The notes beneath the pieces were generated by a model. It was given only the letters and a program-made list of their open reading frames with translations. It made no database searches and was not told the DNA's origin. This document shows, piece after piece, positions 16,643-25,023 of a stretch of DNA of 46,890 nt. Made by a program: the position numbers and the translations under genes. The stretch is from an uncultured Clostridia bacterium (GTDB lineage Bacteria; Bacillota; Clostridia; UBA1381; UMGS1253), in NCBI GenBank assembly GCA_934457145.1, contig CAKSHP010000018.1:1-46890 (forward strand), in the 5' to 3' direction. Numbering within the stretch: the first letter of the stretch is position 1; each line of letters begins with the position of its first letter.

Positions 16643-16662
16643 CTTTTCCTCCAAGTAAATTA

Positions 16663-16701
16663 TTCTGTATATAGTATAGCATACCATATACAGAATGTCA
16701 A
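16663..16701 (-). promoter_or_regulatory. Consensus promoter with overlapping 33-bp operator for the glycyl-radical cassette
   Basis: Minus strand: TTGACA (16701-16696), 17-bp spacer, TATACT (16678-16673). An inverted repeat with half-site TTCTGTATAT (16663-16672 and the complement of 16686-16695), extending inward with few mismatches, covers the spacer and the -10. Bound regulator would block polymerase. Confidence 0.88.
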
Positions 16702-16790
16702 GAACAAAACGAATTTTTTAAAAAATTTTTTTGCTGAAAAAAATTTGTCTTTTTAAACCGCATCGTTTTCGCCTCTCTGATGTCTATGCA

Positions 16791-16837
16791 AAAAAACAAC
16801 CGCGCATATCAAAAAAAGATATGCGCGGTTGTTTTTT
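16791..16837. terminator. Very stable terminator hairpin
   Basis: A perfect 20-bp stem, 16791-16810 against 16818-16837, with a 7-nt A loop and a CCGCGCATATC core. It overlaps the stop codon of the stalk-domain gene and ends its transcript; U-runs on both sides make it work in both directions. Confidence 0.92.
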
Positions 16838-17516
16838 ATTTGCAGCTTTCTATAATTTTTATAAACTCTTCTTTTGTAAGCCCATCAAAACAGCTTATGC
16901 TGTAAGCGCTTTCGCCGTCGGTATACGTTGCCTTAAAAAACAAATCCGAGTTTCCCGAAAGCAAAACCTTTTCATCTTTTATAAGAACTTCCTCCTCGTT
17001 TTCATAAACATTGTAGTCTCCGCTTATATCTTCTGTTTCTTTCATGGTTCTGTATGTAATCTTTTTATCGTCTTTTTCATACACTATCTGAAGCATTTTT
17101 CCGCTCATTACCGAAATATCTGCAACCTCATAACCCTCAAGGCTTTCAGTTAAAGCCTTTGCATCAAAATCAACTGCCTTTTTTGCTTCGTTGTTCCAGT
17201 CAACATCATATCCCATTTTTTCTGCAACTGCGCGGAGCGGAACCAGTGTGTTTTCATTTTCGGTATACATATAATGCGAAAGCTTTGTTTTGCTAAGGTC
17301 AACCTTTTCGCCGTCTACCGTGATTTGCGGCGTGCCTAAAATTTCTTCTGCCTCAGACGGCGCCGGCGAAATAACCATTATGTCCTCGGGTGCGGGCGCT
17401 ATAACTATAATCTCTGCGTCCTTTACCTGTTCTTCATTATCCTTTGCAGCTGCCATTGTCACGCAGGACGCTGCCGTTATTGTTAAAGCTGTAACCAAAC
17501 ATATAATTTTTTTCAT
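16836..17516 (-). CDS. Secreted protein with copper-amine-oxidase-type stalk domain
   Basis: 226 residues from the ATG at 17514-17516, with AAAGGAG 10 bp upstream; a TTG three codons earlier is an alternative. The signal peptide ends near AAA24. A Pro/Ala/Ile-rich linker follows (~35-60). ITVDGEKVDL and NTLVPLRAVAEKMGYDVDWNNEAKKAV (~65-120) form the Cu_amine_oxidN1-type domain, which in Firmicutes is a cell-surface stalk and not an oxidase. The C-terminal ~100 residues are unassigned. It stands alone between two terminators. The same domain occurs in the two large proteins at the right end of the window. Confidence 0.8.
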   Translation of the reverse strand: MKKIICLVTALTITAASCVTMAAAKDNEEQVKDAEIIVIAPAPEDIMVISPAPSEAEEILGTPQITVDGEKVDLSKTKLSHYMYTENENTLVPLRAVAEKMGYDVDWNNEAKKAVDFDAKALTESLEGYEVADISVMSGKMLQIVYEKDDKKITYRTMKETEDISGDYNVYENEEEVLIKDEKVLLSGNSDLFFKATYTDGESAYSISCFDGLTKEEFIKIIESCK

Positions 17517-17629
17517 AGTAATCAATCTCCTTTAATCATTTATTTTTTCTTTATTTATTTTTTCTCTTTTTGAGGTCCTCACCTATAAAACAAATGACAA
17601 AGGAAAAATGTTGCACTTTTTTAAATTTT

Positions 17630-17668
17630 TTAAAAAAAAAGAACCCGCCTTTTTTTCGGCGGGCTTTT
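17630..17668 (-). terminator. Terminator of the ispH-S1 gene
   Basis: On the minus strand a CCCGCC/GGCGGG stem (17663-17658 with 17649-17644) with an A-rich 8-nt loop is followed by a U-run (A-run 17640-17632 on the plus strand). Confidence 0.8.
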
Positions 17669-17680
17669 CTTTTTAATTTA

Positions 17681-19684
17681 TTATTCCTCTGTTGCTTCAG
17701 TTGTTGTTTCTTCTGCTGTTTCTTCTGTTGCGCTTTCCTCGGCTGCTTCTTCCTTGGCTTCTTCTTTAACTTCAGGCTCAAGCAAAGCTTTTATACTTAA
17801 GCTGATTCTCTTTGTGTCCCAATTGATTTCAGTGATCTTTGCTTCAATTTCCTGACCGATTTCAAGCTCATCTGCCGGTTCTTTAATTCTCTTGTTTGCA
17901 ATCTGAGATATATGAATAAGACCGTCAACGCCGGGAATAAGCTCAACAAATGCACCGAACGGCATAAAACGTACAACCTTACATTTTACAACGTCATCAA
18001 CATTAAACTTGCTCTGAGCAATTACCCAGGGGTTGTCCTCTGCTTTTTTAAAGCCGAGAGAAATTTTCTTTGTTTCTTCGTTTATATCTTTAATGTAAAC
18101 TTCGATTGTGTCGCCCTCGTTAACAACCTCTGTGGGAGTTTTTATTCTCTTCCAGCTAAGCTCGCTGATGTGCAAAAGTCCTTCAACTCCGCCGAGATCA
18201 ACAAACACGCCGAACGGCATAACCGATTTAACAACACCTGTATACTTCTTTCCGATTTCGCAGTCTGCCCAGAATTTTTCTGCCAAAGCTTTTTTCTGCT
18301 CAACAAGCACGTCGCGTATAGAACCCAAAACGCGGTGTCTTCTCTGGTTTATTTCTGTTATATAAAGCTGTACTGTCTGATTTAAAAATACCGACAAATC
18401 TTCTGTGTATCTGTCTGAAACCTTTCTTGCCGGAACAAACACTCTGCTTCCTTCAACCAACACAATGATACCGCCGTTTACAACGGAAATCACTTTACCT
18501 GTAAGAATCTGCTTATTCTCCAAAGCTTCCTCAATCTTTTTCCAGCCTGCAATAGAATCAAGCTTCTTTTTGGAAAGAACAGTTTTTCCCTCGCCGTCGT
18601 TTACGCCTACAACGAATACAGAAATAACATCGCCTACTTTAACAATATCGCTCGGATTAACATCCGGATCGTCTGAAAGTTCGCTTGCCGCAATTATACC
18701 GTCTGATTTAAAACCAAGGTCAACTATAACTTCGGTAGGTGTTACATCTACAACTGTACCTTCAACCACATCTCCTGTATTTAAAGTTTTAAGCGTTTGC
18801 TCCATCGCTTCCTCAAAGCTTAATTCTGCTCCGTTTTTAATTTCTTCCATCGCTTTCGCTACCTCCTCGATAATACCGGACGGCGTTGACGCCCCTGCGG
18901 TAATACCTATTTTTTTGTTTTTATAATTTATATCCTGAGGAATATCCTCAAAATTTTCAATATGAAATGTGTTTATGCAGTTTTTTTTGCATATCTCATA
19001 AAGCTTAACGGTGTTTGAGCTGTGACGTCCGCCTATAACAAACATCACATCGCATTTTTTTGAAATTTCGTCCGCCTCACTCTGGCGAACAGCCGTCGCC
19101 TTGCATATAGTATCATAAATCACTGCATCATTGCAAGTATTTTTTATAAATTTACAGATATTTTCAAAATTTTCTCTGTCTGCCGTTGTCTGCGACACAA
19201 CAAAAATCTCTTTGCCCGCGCACTTTTCTAAAGCATCTTTTGTCTCTTTTATAGTGTTTACAACAAAAAAACTTTTCCCTGCGCACCTTCCCGCAATGCC
19301 TATAACCTCCGGGTGGTTTTTATCCCCAACTATCAGCGCGCTTTTTCCTGTTTCGGTCTGCGTTTTAACAATATCGTGTATTTTCTTTACATAAGGGCAT
19401 GTTAAATCAAAAACCTCATCGGAAAACTTTTCACACTCTTTTTGTATTCTACCGGACACGCCGTGCGCCCGTATAACAATGCTCCGCCCTTTTTCACATT
19501 CATCGGGCTTTTGGATTTGTATGGCGCCTTTTTTATAAATGTCCTCATTCACGCTGCGGTTATGAATAAGTTCTCCCAAAACCGCCAGCTTCTTTCCCTG
19601 TGCTATAAGATTATAAACGCCGTCCACAGCTCTTTTAACTCCGAAACAAAAGCCTGCGCTTTTAACAATAGTTATATCTTTCAT
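17681..19684 (-). CDS. ispH: 4-hydroxy-3-methylbut-2-enyl diphosphate reductase fused to ribosomal protein S1
   Basis: 667 residues. Residues 1-~280 are IspH, the last step of the MEP isoprenoid pathway, with its three cluster cysteines Cys13 (AGFCFG), Cys96 (LTCPYVKK) and Cys194. Residues ~303-373, 391-458, 477-546 and 563-632 are four S1 RNA-binding domains; the third and fourth carry the classic MPFGVFVDL / MPFGAFVEL pattern. The last ~35 residues are a Glu/Thr/Ala tail. This fusion is known from Clostridia. AACGGAGAACGG precedes the ATG. It is the last gene of the run cmk-plsC-ispH. Confidence 0.97.
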   Translation of the reverse strand: MKDITIVKSAGFCFGVKRAVDGVYNLIAQGKKLAVLGELIHNRSVNEDIYKKGAIQIQKPDECEKGRSIVIRAHGVSGRIQKECEKFSDEVFDLTCPYVKKIHDIVKTQTETGKSALIVGDKNHPEVIGIAGRCAGKSFFVVNTIKETKDALEKCAGKEIFVVSQTTADRENFENICKFIKNTCNDAVIYDTICKATAVRQSEADEISKKCDVMFVIGGRHSSNTVKLYEICKKNCINTFHIENFEDIPQDINYKNKKIGITAGASTPSGIIEEVAKAMEEIKNGAELSFEEAMEQTLKTLNTGDVVEGTVVDVTPTEVIVDLGFKSDGIIAASELSDDPDVNPSDIVKVGDVISVFVVGVNDGEGKTVLSKKKLDSIAGWKKIEEALENKQILTGKVISVVNGGIIVLVEGSRVFVPARKVSDRYTEDLSVFLNQTVQLYITEINQRRHRVLGSIRDVLVEQKKALAEKFWADCEIGKKYTGVVKSVMPFGVFVDLGGVEGLLHISELSWKRIKTPTEVVNEGDTIEVYIKDINEETKKISLGFKKAEDNPWVIAQSKFNVDDVVKCKVVRFMPFGAFVELIPGVDGLIHISQIANKRIKEPADELEIGQEIEAKITEINWDTKRISLSIKALLEPEVKEEAKEEAAEESATEETAEETTTEATEE

Positions 19685-19765
19685 AGCCGTTCTCCGTTTA
19701 TTTTAAAAAAGCAAAACTGCGCAATTCGATTTTTTGCACCGTCAAATTTTATTTTACAACATTTT

Positions 19766-20374
19766 TTACTTTTTTGCAAGACTTTTTTTTTCATCTGCAC
19801 CGATTTTACGAATTTCGTTTAAAATTTCTTTGCTTATTTCGTGCATTTGTTCATTATTAAGCTTCATATCATAATATTTATCAAGGTAAATCGGTTTTCC
19901 GAAAATAACCTCAACAGTTTTAAATATTTTATATTCGCCCACTATTGCCGCCGGCAAAACCGGAACATGCATTCTGTGTGCAAGCATTGTCATGCCGTTT
20001 TTTGCATCGTCGTCCGTTTGATTTTGTTCTTTTATTCTTTTTCCTTCCGGAAATATCAAAAGAGGTTTGTTGTCTTTAAGCACGCGCAGCGCCGTTTTAA
20101 TCGCGCGCACATCGTTTGCGCCCCTGTCAATCGGAAATGCGTTCACGCTTCTTAAAATCGCCGCTAAAATCTTGTTTTTAAAAAGCTCTTTTTTTGCCAT
20201 AAAATTAAGTTCGTCCGGACAGGCAAACCCCAAAACCACCGGGTCCCAATTGCTTGTATGTCCCGATGCAAGCACATATCCGCTGCCATGCGGTATGTTT
20301 TCTTTGCCATACACCCTCACTCTCAAAAACGGAAACAGCAAAATTTTTACCAAACCAAACAAAAATCTGTACAT
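19766..20374 (-). CDS. plsC: 1-acyl-sn-glycerol-3-phosphate acyltransferase
   Basis: 202 residues from the ATG at 20372-20374, chosen because GGGGG lies ~9 bp upstream and this start abuts the cmk stop. HTSNWD (39-44) is the HX4D catalytic motif and FPEGKR (108-113) the phosphate-binding motif of the PlsC family. It converts lysophosphatidic acid to phosphatidic acid at the membrane. Its location between cmk and ispH is common in Clostridia. Confidence 0.93.
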   Translation of the reverse strand: MYRFLFGLVKILLFPFLRVRVYGKENIPHGSGYVLASGHTSNWDPVVLGFACPDELNFMAKKELFKNKILAAILRSVNAFPIDRGANDVRAIKTALRVLKDNKPLLIFPEGKRIKEQNQTDDDAKNGMTMLAHRMHVPVLPAAIVGEYKIFKTVEVIFGKPIYLDKYYDMKLNNEQMHEISKEILNEIRKIGADEKKSLAKK

Positions 20375-20375
20375 A

Positions 20376-21077
20376 CTATATTTCCCCCTTTCCGCCTTCA
20401 AGCTCATTTTTTATAAAGTTATACACATATTCAACCGACTCTTCCAGATTCATATTTGTAGTGTCGATAATTTTTGCTTTATCCGCCACTTTGAGCGGAC
20501 TTTCTTTTCTTTCCGAATCGTTTTTATCTCTGTATTTTATATCGCAAAGCACCTTTTCAAAATCCGCCGCCTCACCTTTTTGGCAAAGCTCGTCGTATCT
20601 TCTTTTTGCGCGGCTTTCGGCGCTTGCTGTCAAAAATATCTTAACATCTGCCTTAGGCAAAACAACCGAACCTATATCTCTGCCGTCCATTATAACGTTT
20701 TCGCTTTCTGCCATTTTCCTTTGAATACAAACAAGCCTTTGACGCACGCTTTTAACTGTTGCCACATCCGACGCCGCAATGCTCGCCTGCGGCGTGCGTA
20801 TTTGTTTTGTAACATCTTTGCCGTTTAAAAACATTTTTTGTCCGTCAGAGTCTGTTTTTATATTTATGTCTATTTTATCTAAAGCTTTTTTTAGCAAACC
20901 GTCTGCATTATGCGTGTCGATGCCATTTTCTATGGCATAAAGCCCAACGGTGCGATACATCGCCCCGGTATCTATATACACATATCCCATGCGCACGGCA
21001 ACCGCTTTTGCCACGCTGCTCTTGCCTGCGCCCGCCGGCCCGTCGATTGCTATGCTGACCGCTTTTTTACACTCCAT
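20376..21077 (-). CDS. cmk: Cytidylate kinase
   Basis: 233 residues. The P-loop GPAGAGKSS (13-21), YIDTGAMYR and MDGRDIGSVVLPKADVKIFLTA are diagnostic of CMP/dCMP kinase. It phosphorylates CMP and dCMP with ATP in pyrimidine salvage. AAAGAGG lies ahead of the ATG. The stop sits one base before the plsC start. Confidence 0.97.
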   Translation of the reverse strand: MECKKAVSIAIDGPAGAGKSSVAKAVAVRMGYVYIDTGAMYRTVGLYAIENGIDTHNADGLLKKALDKIDINIKTDSDGQKMFLNGKDVTKQIRTPQASIAASDVATVKSVRQRLVCIQRKMAESENVIMDGRDIGSVVLPKADVKIFLTASAESRAKRRYDELCQKGEAADFEKVLCDIKYRDKNDSERKESPLKVADKAKIIDTTNMNLEESVEYVYNFIKNELEGGKGEI

Positions 21078-21105
21078 CTGATTTTACCTCTTTATTTATA
21101 TTTAT

Positions 21106-21516
21106 TTATGCCACACGGTGTCCCAAACCGATTGCAACCTCATTTAAATTCAAAAGCCCCACAGTGAAAAATATCGCCACGCTTATATGGTCTTCAAATC
21201 GTGCAATCCCGATCTTGCCGCCAACCGACAGCCCCGCTGCCTTACCGGCTATCTGCGAAAGCGCTTCGTGCGCCGCTCCGGCAACCGCGCCTTCCTCCGC
21301 GTGCGTTTCGCCTATAACGCCCTCGCGTTTCGCACTTACAACCGCTCTTTCAATCATTTTCATTATCGAATTTGAAAAATCGCCGCCGTAGTCCACCGCC
21401 GCACTCTTTATGCTCTTTTCTTTATACATTTCCTTAAGCTTTCGCTCCTCGCTTCGATCCGTTGTCATTGCCATGCAAATCGCCGCCGAAGCAATGTCTT
21501 TGCTGCCATACCCCAT
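21106..21516 (-). CDS. HutP-family RNA-binding protein homologue
   Basis: 136 residues from the second ATG (21514-21516), because GGGAGG is only one base from the first ATG but 7 bp from this one. EEGAVAGAAHEALSQIAGKA and GGKIGIARFEDHISVAIFF are very close to HutP, the L-histidine- and Mg-dependent antiterminator of the Bacillus hut operon. The His of the metal site (THAEEG) and of LGHRVA are present. No hut genes lie nearby. In Clostridia this homologue often sits beside cmk, so a role other than hut control is likely. It lies 29 bp ahead of cmk. Confidence 0.88.
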   Translation of the reverse strand: MGYGSKDIASAAICMAMTTDRSEERKLKEMYKEKSIKSAAVDYGGDFSNSIMKMIERAVVSAKREGVIGETHAEEGAVAGAAHEALSQIAGKAAGLSVGGKIGIARFEDHISVAIFFTVGLLNLNEVAIGLGHRVA

Positions 21517-21542
21517 ATACATTCCTCCCGATTTAAAATAGT

Positions 21543-22769
21543 TTATGCGTTATCCCCGGCAAGATGTCCGGTTGAAAACGCAATCTGTAAATTAAAACCG
21601 CCGGTGTATGCGTCAACATCTATCACTTCACCGGCAAAATACAAACCGCCAACTAATTTAGACTCCATCGTTGAGCTGTTTATCTGCAAAACGTCAACTC
21701 CTCCGCTCGTCACAATCGCCTCTTCAATCGGGCGAAATCCCCTGATGTCAATTTTTAAATTTTTTATTGCATAACAAAGCCTTTTTCTTTCTTCTCTTGA
21801 AATTTGGTTAACAAATTTTCTTTCGTCAATTCCCGAATTTTCTATAATAACGCAAATAAGCTTTTTGGGCAGAAGCTCGTCAAGCGAGTTTACAAACTGC
21901 TTTCTGCTGAATTTTTCAAAATCCCTTAATATGCGCGCATCTAACTGTTTTTCATCAAGCGCCGGTTTTAAATCGATAAACAGCCGGTATTTTTTGTTTT
22001 CAATATCTTTAAGATGCGAACTTGCCGACAAAATCATCGGCCCGCTAACTCCGAAATGCGTAAAAAGCATCTCTCCGAAATCCTCATAAACCGTTTTATC
22101 GTTTTCGTCTTTTACGCATATGGCGGTGTTTTTTAAAGACAGCCCCATAAGCTTTTGACACACGCCGCGCTCCGCCTCAAGCGGCACCAGCGCAGGCTTT
22201 GGCTTTATTATATTGTGTCCCGCCTCGCGGGCAAACTTATATCCGTCTCCCGTTGAACCCGTCAAGGGGTAAGACATCCCCCCCGTTGCCACAACAACGC
22301 TGTCACAATAAAGCTTTTCGCCCGTTTTATATGTCAGTCCCTTTATTTTTTTGTTTTCGATTATAAGATGCGAAACTTCTTTTTTTAAAAGTCTCACATT
22401 TGATTTTAAAGCATAATTTTTAAGCGCGGCAACAATGTCTTTTGCATTGTCCGTAACCGGAAACACGCGCTCGCCTCTTTCAACCTTTGTCTCAATTCCA
22501 TTTTCTCTTAAAAGCTGTCTTAAATCATCATTTGTAAAGCTGTATAATGCGCTGTAGAGAAAATTTGCATTTACCGGAATGTGATTATTTATCATATCTT
22601 CTATATCGCAGGCATTAGTAACATTGCATCTGCCTTTTCCGGTTATGCGTATTTTTTTGCCGAGCATAGGATTTTTTTCAATCAGCACCACGTTTTTGCC
22701 TCTTTGCGCAAGCCTTCCCGCTGCCATAAGCCCTGCCGCTCCCGCGCCGATTACTGCAACCTTTTCCAA
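21543..22769 (-). CDS. HI0933/YhiN-family flavoprotein (NAD(P)/FAD-dependent oxidoreductase)
   Basis: 408 residues from a TTG start at 22767-22769. That choice places GGAAGG about 11 bp upstream, begins the protein at MEKVAVIGAGAAG and gives the usual family length; the longer ATG frame would run deep into the regulator gene. It shows the Rossmann motif GAGAAG (8-13), GKGRCNVTN, CDSVVVATGG and the C-terminal VGGLYFAGEVIDVDAYTGGFNLQ. The family binds FAD; its physiological role is unclear, although some are called aminoacetone oxidase-like. It follows the RpiR gene by 7 bp. Confidence 0.92.
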   Translation of the reverse strand: MEKVAVIGAGAAGLMAAGRLAQRGKNVVLIEKNPMLGKKIRITGKGRCNVTNACDIEDMINNHIPVNANFLYSALYSFTNDDLRQLLRENGIETKVERGERVFPVTDNAKDIVAALKNYALKSNVRLLKKEVSHLIIENKKIKGLTYKTGEKLYCDSVVVATGGMSYPLTGSTGDGYKFAREAGHNIIKPKPALVPLEAERGVCQKLMGLSLKNTAICVKDENDKTVYEDFGEMLFTHFGVSGPMILSASSHLKDIENKKYRLFIDLKPALDEKQLDARILRDFEKFSRKQFVNSLDELLPKKLICVIIENSGIDERKFVNQISREERKRLCYAIKNLKIDIRGFRPIEEAIVTSGGVDVLQINSSTMESKLVGGLYFAGEVIDVDAYTGGFNLQIAFSTGHLAGDNA

Positions 22770-22776
22770 AATTTTA

Positions 22777-23649
22777 TCATCCTTCCCTGCCCGATTTTTC
22801 ATAAACGTTATATTCGTCCCAGATGTTTTCAAGCTTTTTAAACGCACTCATCGCCTCTGTTTCCCTGCTCATGCAAATCGACACAAGCAGCGCGTTTATC
22901 ACGCTAAGCGGCGCCACCAGACTGTCAACAACCGAAATCATATCGCTTCTCGCCGTGAGGCAAAAATCCGCCGCCTCTGCCACGGGTGCGCTTTTGCTGT
23001 CCGTTATGCAAACAACTGTCGCCTCTCTGTCTTTGGCATATTTTATCGCGTTGAGCGTGCGCTTTGAGTATCTCGGAAAGCTTATTCCGATTAAAACATC
23101 GCCTTTTTCAATACGAAATATCTGTTCAAAAAGTTCGCTCGCCGTTGCAGACTGAACAAGGCGCACATTGCTGCGTATAAGATTTAAATAAAAACTGAAA
23201 AACCCCGCAAGCGCCGCCGAACTTCTCACACCCACAATATACACGTTTTTTGCAGAAACAACCGCCTCTGTTATACTTTTAAACACATCTTTGTCAATTT
23301 CGTCTATCGTAAGCTTTATGTTTTCCATGTCCGATTCAAGCACTGATGCGGCTATGTCATCTTTTTTTATTCTGTCGGCAGTCGCTTTAAGGCGCTGAGC
23401 CGCCGTAAGACGGTTTTTTATCATCTCCCGCACTGCCTTTTGCATTGCGGGATATCCGTCATAGCCAAGCTCGCTTGCAAATCTCACAACTGTCGATTCG
23501 CTCACTCCAACGGTTTTCCCAAGCTTTGCCGCCGTGATATATGCCGCCTTGTCATACTGCGTCAAAATAAAATCAGCAATCTTTTTTTGTCCTTTGCTGA
23601 AATCCGCCATTTTATCTTTAAGTGTTTTAAACAGCCTGTCATCTTTCAT
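22777..23649 (-). CDS. RpiR/MurR-family transcriptional regulator
   Basis: 290 residues. The N-terminal HTH_6 domain (~1-77) contains LGKTVGVSESTVVRFASELGYDGYP. The C-terminal SIS phosphosugar-binding domain (~120-260) shows KNVYIVGVRSSAALAGFF and KGDVLIGISFPRYSKRT. Such proteins sense phosphorylated sugars, for example N-acetylmuramate 6-phosphate. It is the first gene of the housekeeping operon. A perfect palindrome in its own promoter suggests autoregulation. Confidence 0.95.
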   Translation of the reverse strand: MKDDRLFKTLKDKMADFSKGQKKIADFILTQYDKAAYITAAKLGKTVGVSESTVVRFASELGYDGYPAMQKAVREMIKNRLTAAQRLKATADRIKKDDIAASVLESDMENIKLTIDEIDKDVFKSITEAVVSAKNVYIVGVRSSAALAGFFSFYLNLIRSNVRLVQSATASELFEQIFRIEKGDVLIGISFPRYSKRTLNAIKYAKDREATVVCITDSKSAPVAEAADFCLTARSDMISVVDSLVAPLSVINALLVSICMSRETEAMSAFKKLENIWDEYNVYEKSGREG

Positions 23650-23706
23650 GTAAATTTCTTCCTTTAAATCAGCCTTTTTTCTTAAATAAAAACTTGCCTA
23701 TCTAAT

Positions 23707-23735
23707 ATAATAATACAAAATTGTACAATTTGCAA
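23707..23735 (-). promoter_or_regulatory. Promoter of the RpiR operon with palindromic operator
   Basis: Minus strand: TTGCAA (23735-23730), 17-bp spacer, TATTAT (23712-23707). The spacer contains the perfect 14-bp palindrome AAATTGTACAATTT (23718-23731), well placed for repression. Confidence 0.7.
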
Positions 23736-23819
23736 GCATTTCTTTTTACAATAATGACTATTTTAATATTATCGCTAAATATTATGTGAAAATACGTTTT
23801 AATTTTTGTTTTAATTTTG

Positions 23820-23848
23820 TTGCAATTTTAAATTTAATATGTTATACT
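23820..23848 (+). promoter_or_regulatory. Promoter of the surface-polysaccharide cluster
   Basis: TTGCAA (23820-23825), 17-bp spacer, TATACT (23843-23848), preceded by the extended -10 TGT. It starts about 40 bp before the first gene and probably drives the whole 16.5-kb cluster, since later gaps are short and no internal terminator was seen. Confidence 0.75.
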
Positions 23849-23895
23849 GTTTTTGATAAACTATTACAAATTTTTTATACGGGACAGTGAAATGC

Positions 23896-25023
23896 ATGAA
23901 CAGAAAAATATACCTTTCATCTCCATGTATGGGCACAAAGGAACAATCCTACATAAAAGAAGCATTTGACACCAACTGGATTGCACCGCTCGGCAAAAAT
24001 GTCAACGATTTTGAGACTGCAATAAAAACTTATGCGGGTACAAAAGCTGCCGTGGCAACAAATTCCGGTACAGCCGCAATTCATATGGCACTCCGTGCAG
24101 CAAATGTCGGCAAGGGTGATATTGTTTTTTGCCAGTCAATGACTTTTTCGGCAAGCGCAAACCCTATCGTGTATCAAAATGCCACTCCCGTATTCATAGA
24201 CAGCGAAGACGAAACCTGGAACTTAAGTCTGCAAGCCTTGGAACGCGCATTTAAAAAGTATCCGAATGCAAAAGCCGTAATCGTTGTCCATCTTTACGGA
24301 ACCCCTGCAAAAATGGACGAAATTATTTCAATATGTAAAAAACACAATGCCGCTTTGATTGAAGATGCGGCTGAAGGTCTCGGCGGTGAATATAAAGGAA
24401 AAAAGCTCGGATCTTTTGGTGATTTCGGAATTTTTTCGTTTAACGGCAACAAAATAATTACCTCCTCCGGCGGCGGTATGCTTGTGTCCGACAATACAGA
24501 AAAGCTAAAACTTGTTTTAAAATGGATCACGCAAAGCCGCGAACCTTTTCCCTGGTATCAGCATGAAGAACTCGGTTTTAACTACAGACTGAGTAACATA
24601 TGCGCCGGTATAGGTTTGGGGCAAATGTCAGTTTTGGAAGACCACGTTAATCAAAAAACAAATATATACAATAAATATAAAAATGCTTTTAAAGATTTGC
24701 CTGTTACTATGCATCCTTCTTTAAAAGATACAAAACCAAACCATTGGTTAAGCGCATTAACCATCAACAAAGACTGCAATCTGTCTCCGTTTGCCGTTAT
24801 GGATAAGTTAAAAGAATATAATGTTGAAACAAGACCTATCTGGAAACCTATGCATATGCAGCCGTACTACAAAGACTGTGACTTTTTTGCTCACGGCGAA
24901 GACGGTTTTTGTGTAAGCGAAGATATATTCTCGCACGGTCTTTGCCTGCCGAGCGATTTTTATCCCAACATGACAAACGACGAACTTGAAGAAATAATAA
25001 ACATAATCAAGGAGCTGTTTTAG
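23896..25023 (+). CDS. DegT/DnrJ/EryC1/StrS-family PLP sugar aminotransferase
   Basis: 375 residues from the ATG at 23896; a GTG at 23887 would add three residues, and neither start has a strong ribosome site. PLP-binding Lys186 lies in FSFNGNKIITSSGGG, and TNSGTAAIHMALRAANVGKGD and EDAAEGLGGEYKGKK are family landmarks. It transfers an amino group from glutamate to a UDP-4-keto-6-deoxy sugar, as PglE or EpsN do. The next two genes, a sugar-phosphate transferase and a GNAT, copy the PglC/PglD partnership, so a bacillosamine-like initiating sugar is plausible. Confidence 0.93.
   Translation: MNRKIYLSSPCMGTKEQSYIKEAFDTNWIAPLGKNVNDFETAIKTYAGTKAAVATNSGTAAIHMALRAANVGKGDIVFCQSMTFSASANPIVYQNATPVFIDSEDETWNLSLQALERAFKKYPNAKAVIVVHLYGTPAKMDEIISICKKHNAALIEDAAEGLGGEYKGKKLGSFGDFGIFSFNGNKIITSSGGGMLVSDNTEKLKLVLKWITQSREPFPWYQHEELGFNYRLSNICAGIGLGQMSVLEDHVNQKTNIYNKYKNAFKDLPVTMHPSLKDTKPNHWLSALTINKDCNLSPFAVMDKLKEYNVETRPIWKPMHMQPYYKDCDFFAHGEDGFCVSEDIFSHGLCLPSDFYPNMTNDELEEIINIIKELF

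Noticed and set aside
16836..17516. Copper amine oxidase
   Set aside because: Only the N-terminal stalk-type domain is present, without any catalytic domain or topaquinone site; the same holds for the stalk domains at 41367-45659 and 46005-46890.
17569..17800. Lys/Gln-rich (minus) and Phe/Cys-rich (plus) ORFs over the end of the ispH-S1 gene
   Set aside because: Both are out-of-frame readings of the repetitive Glu/Ala/Thr tail and its terminator.
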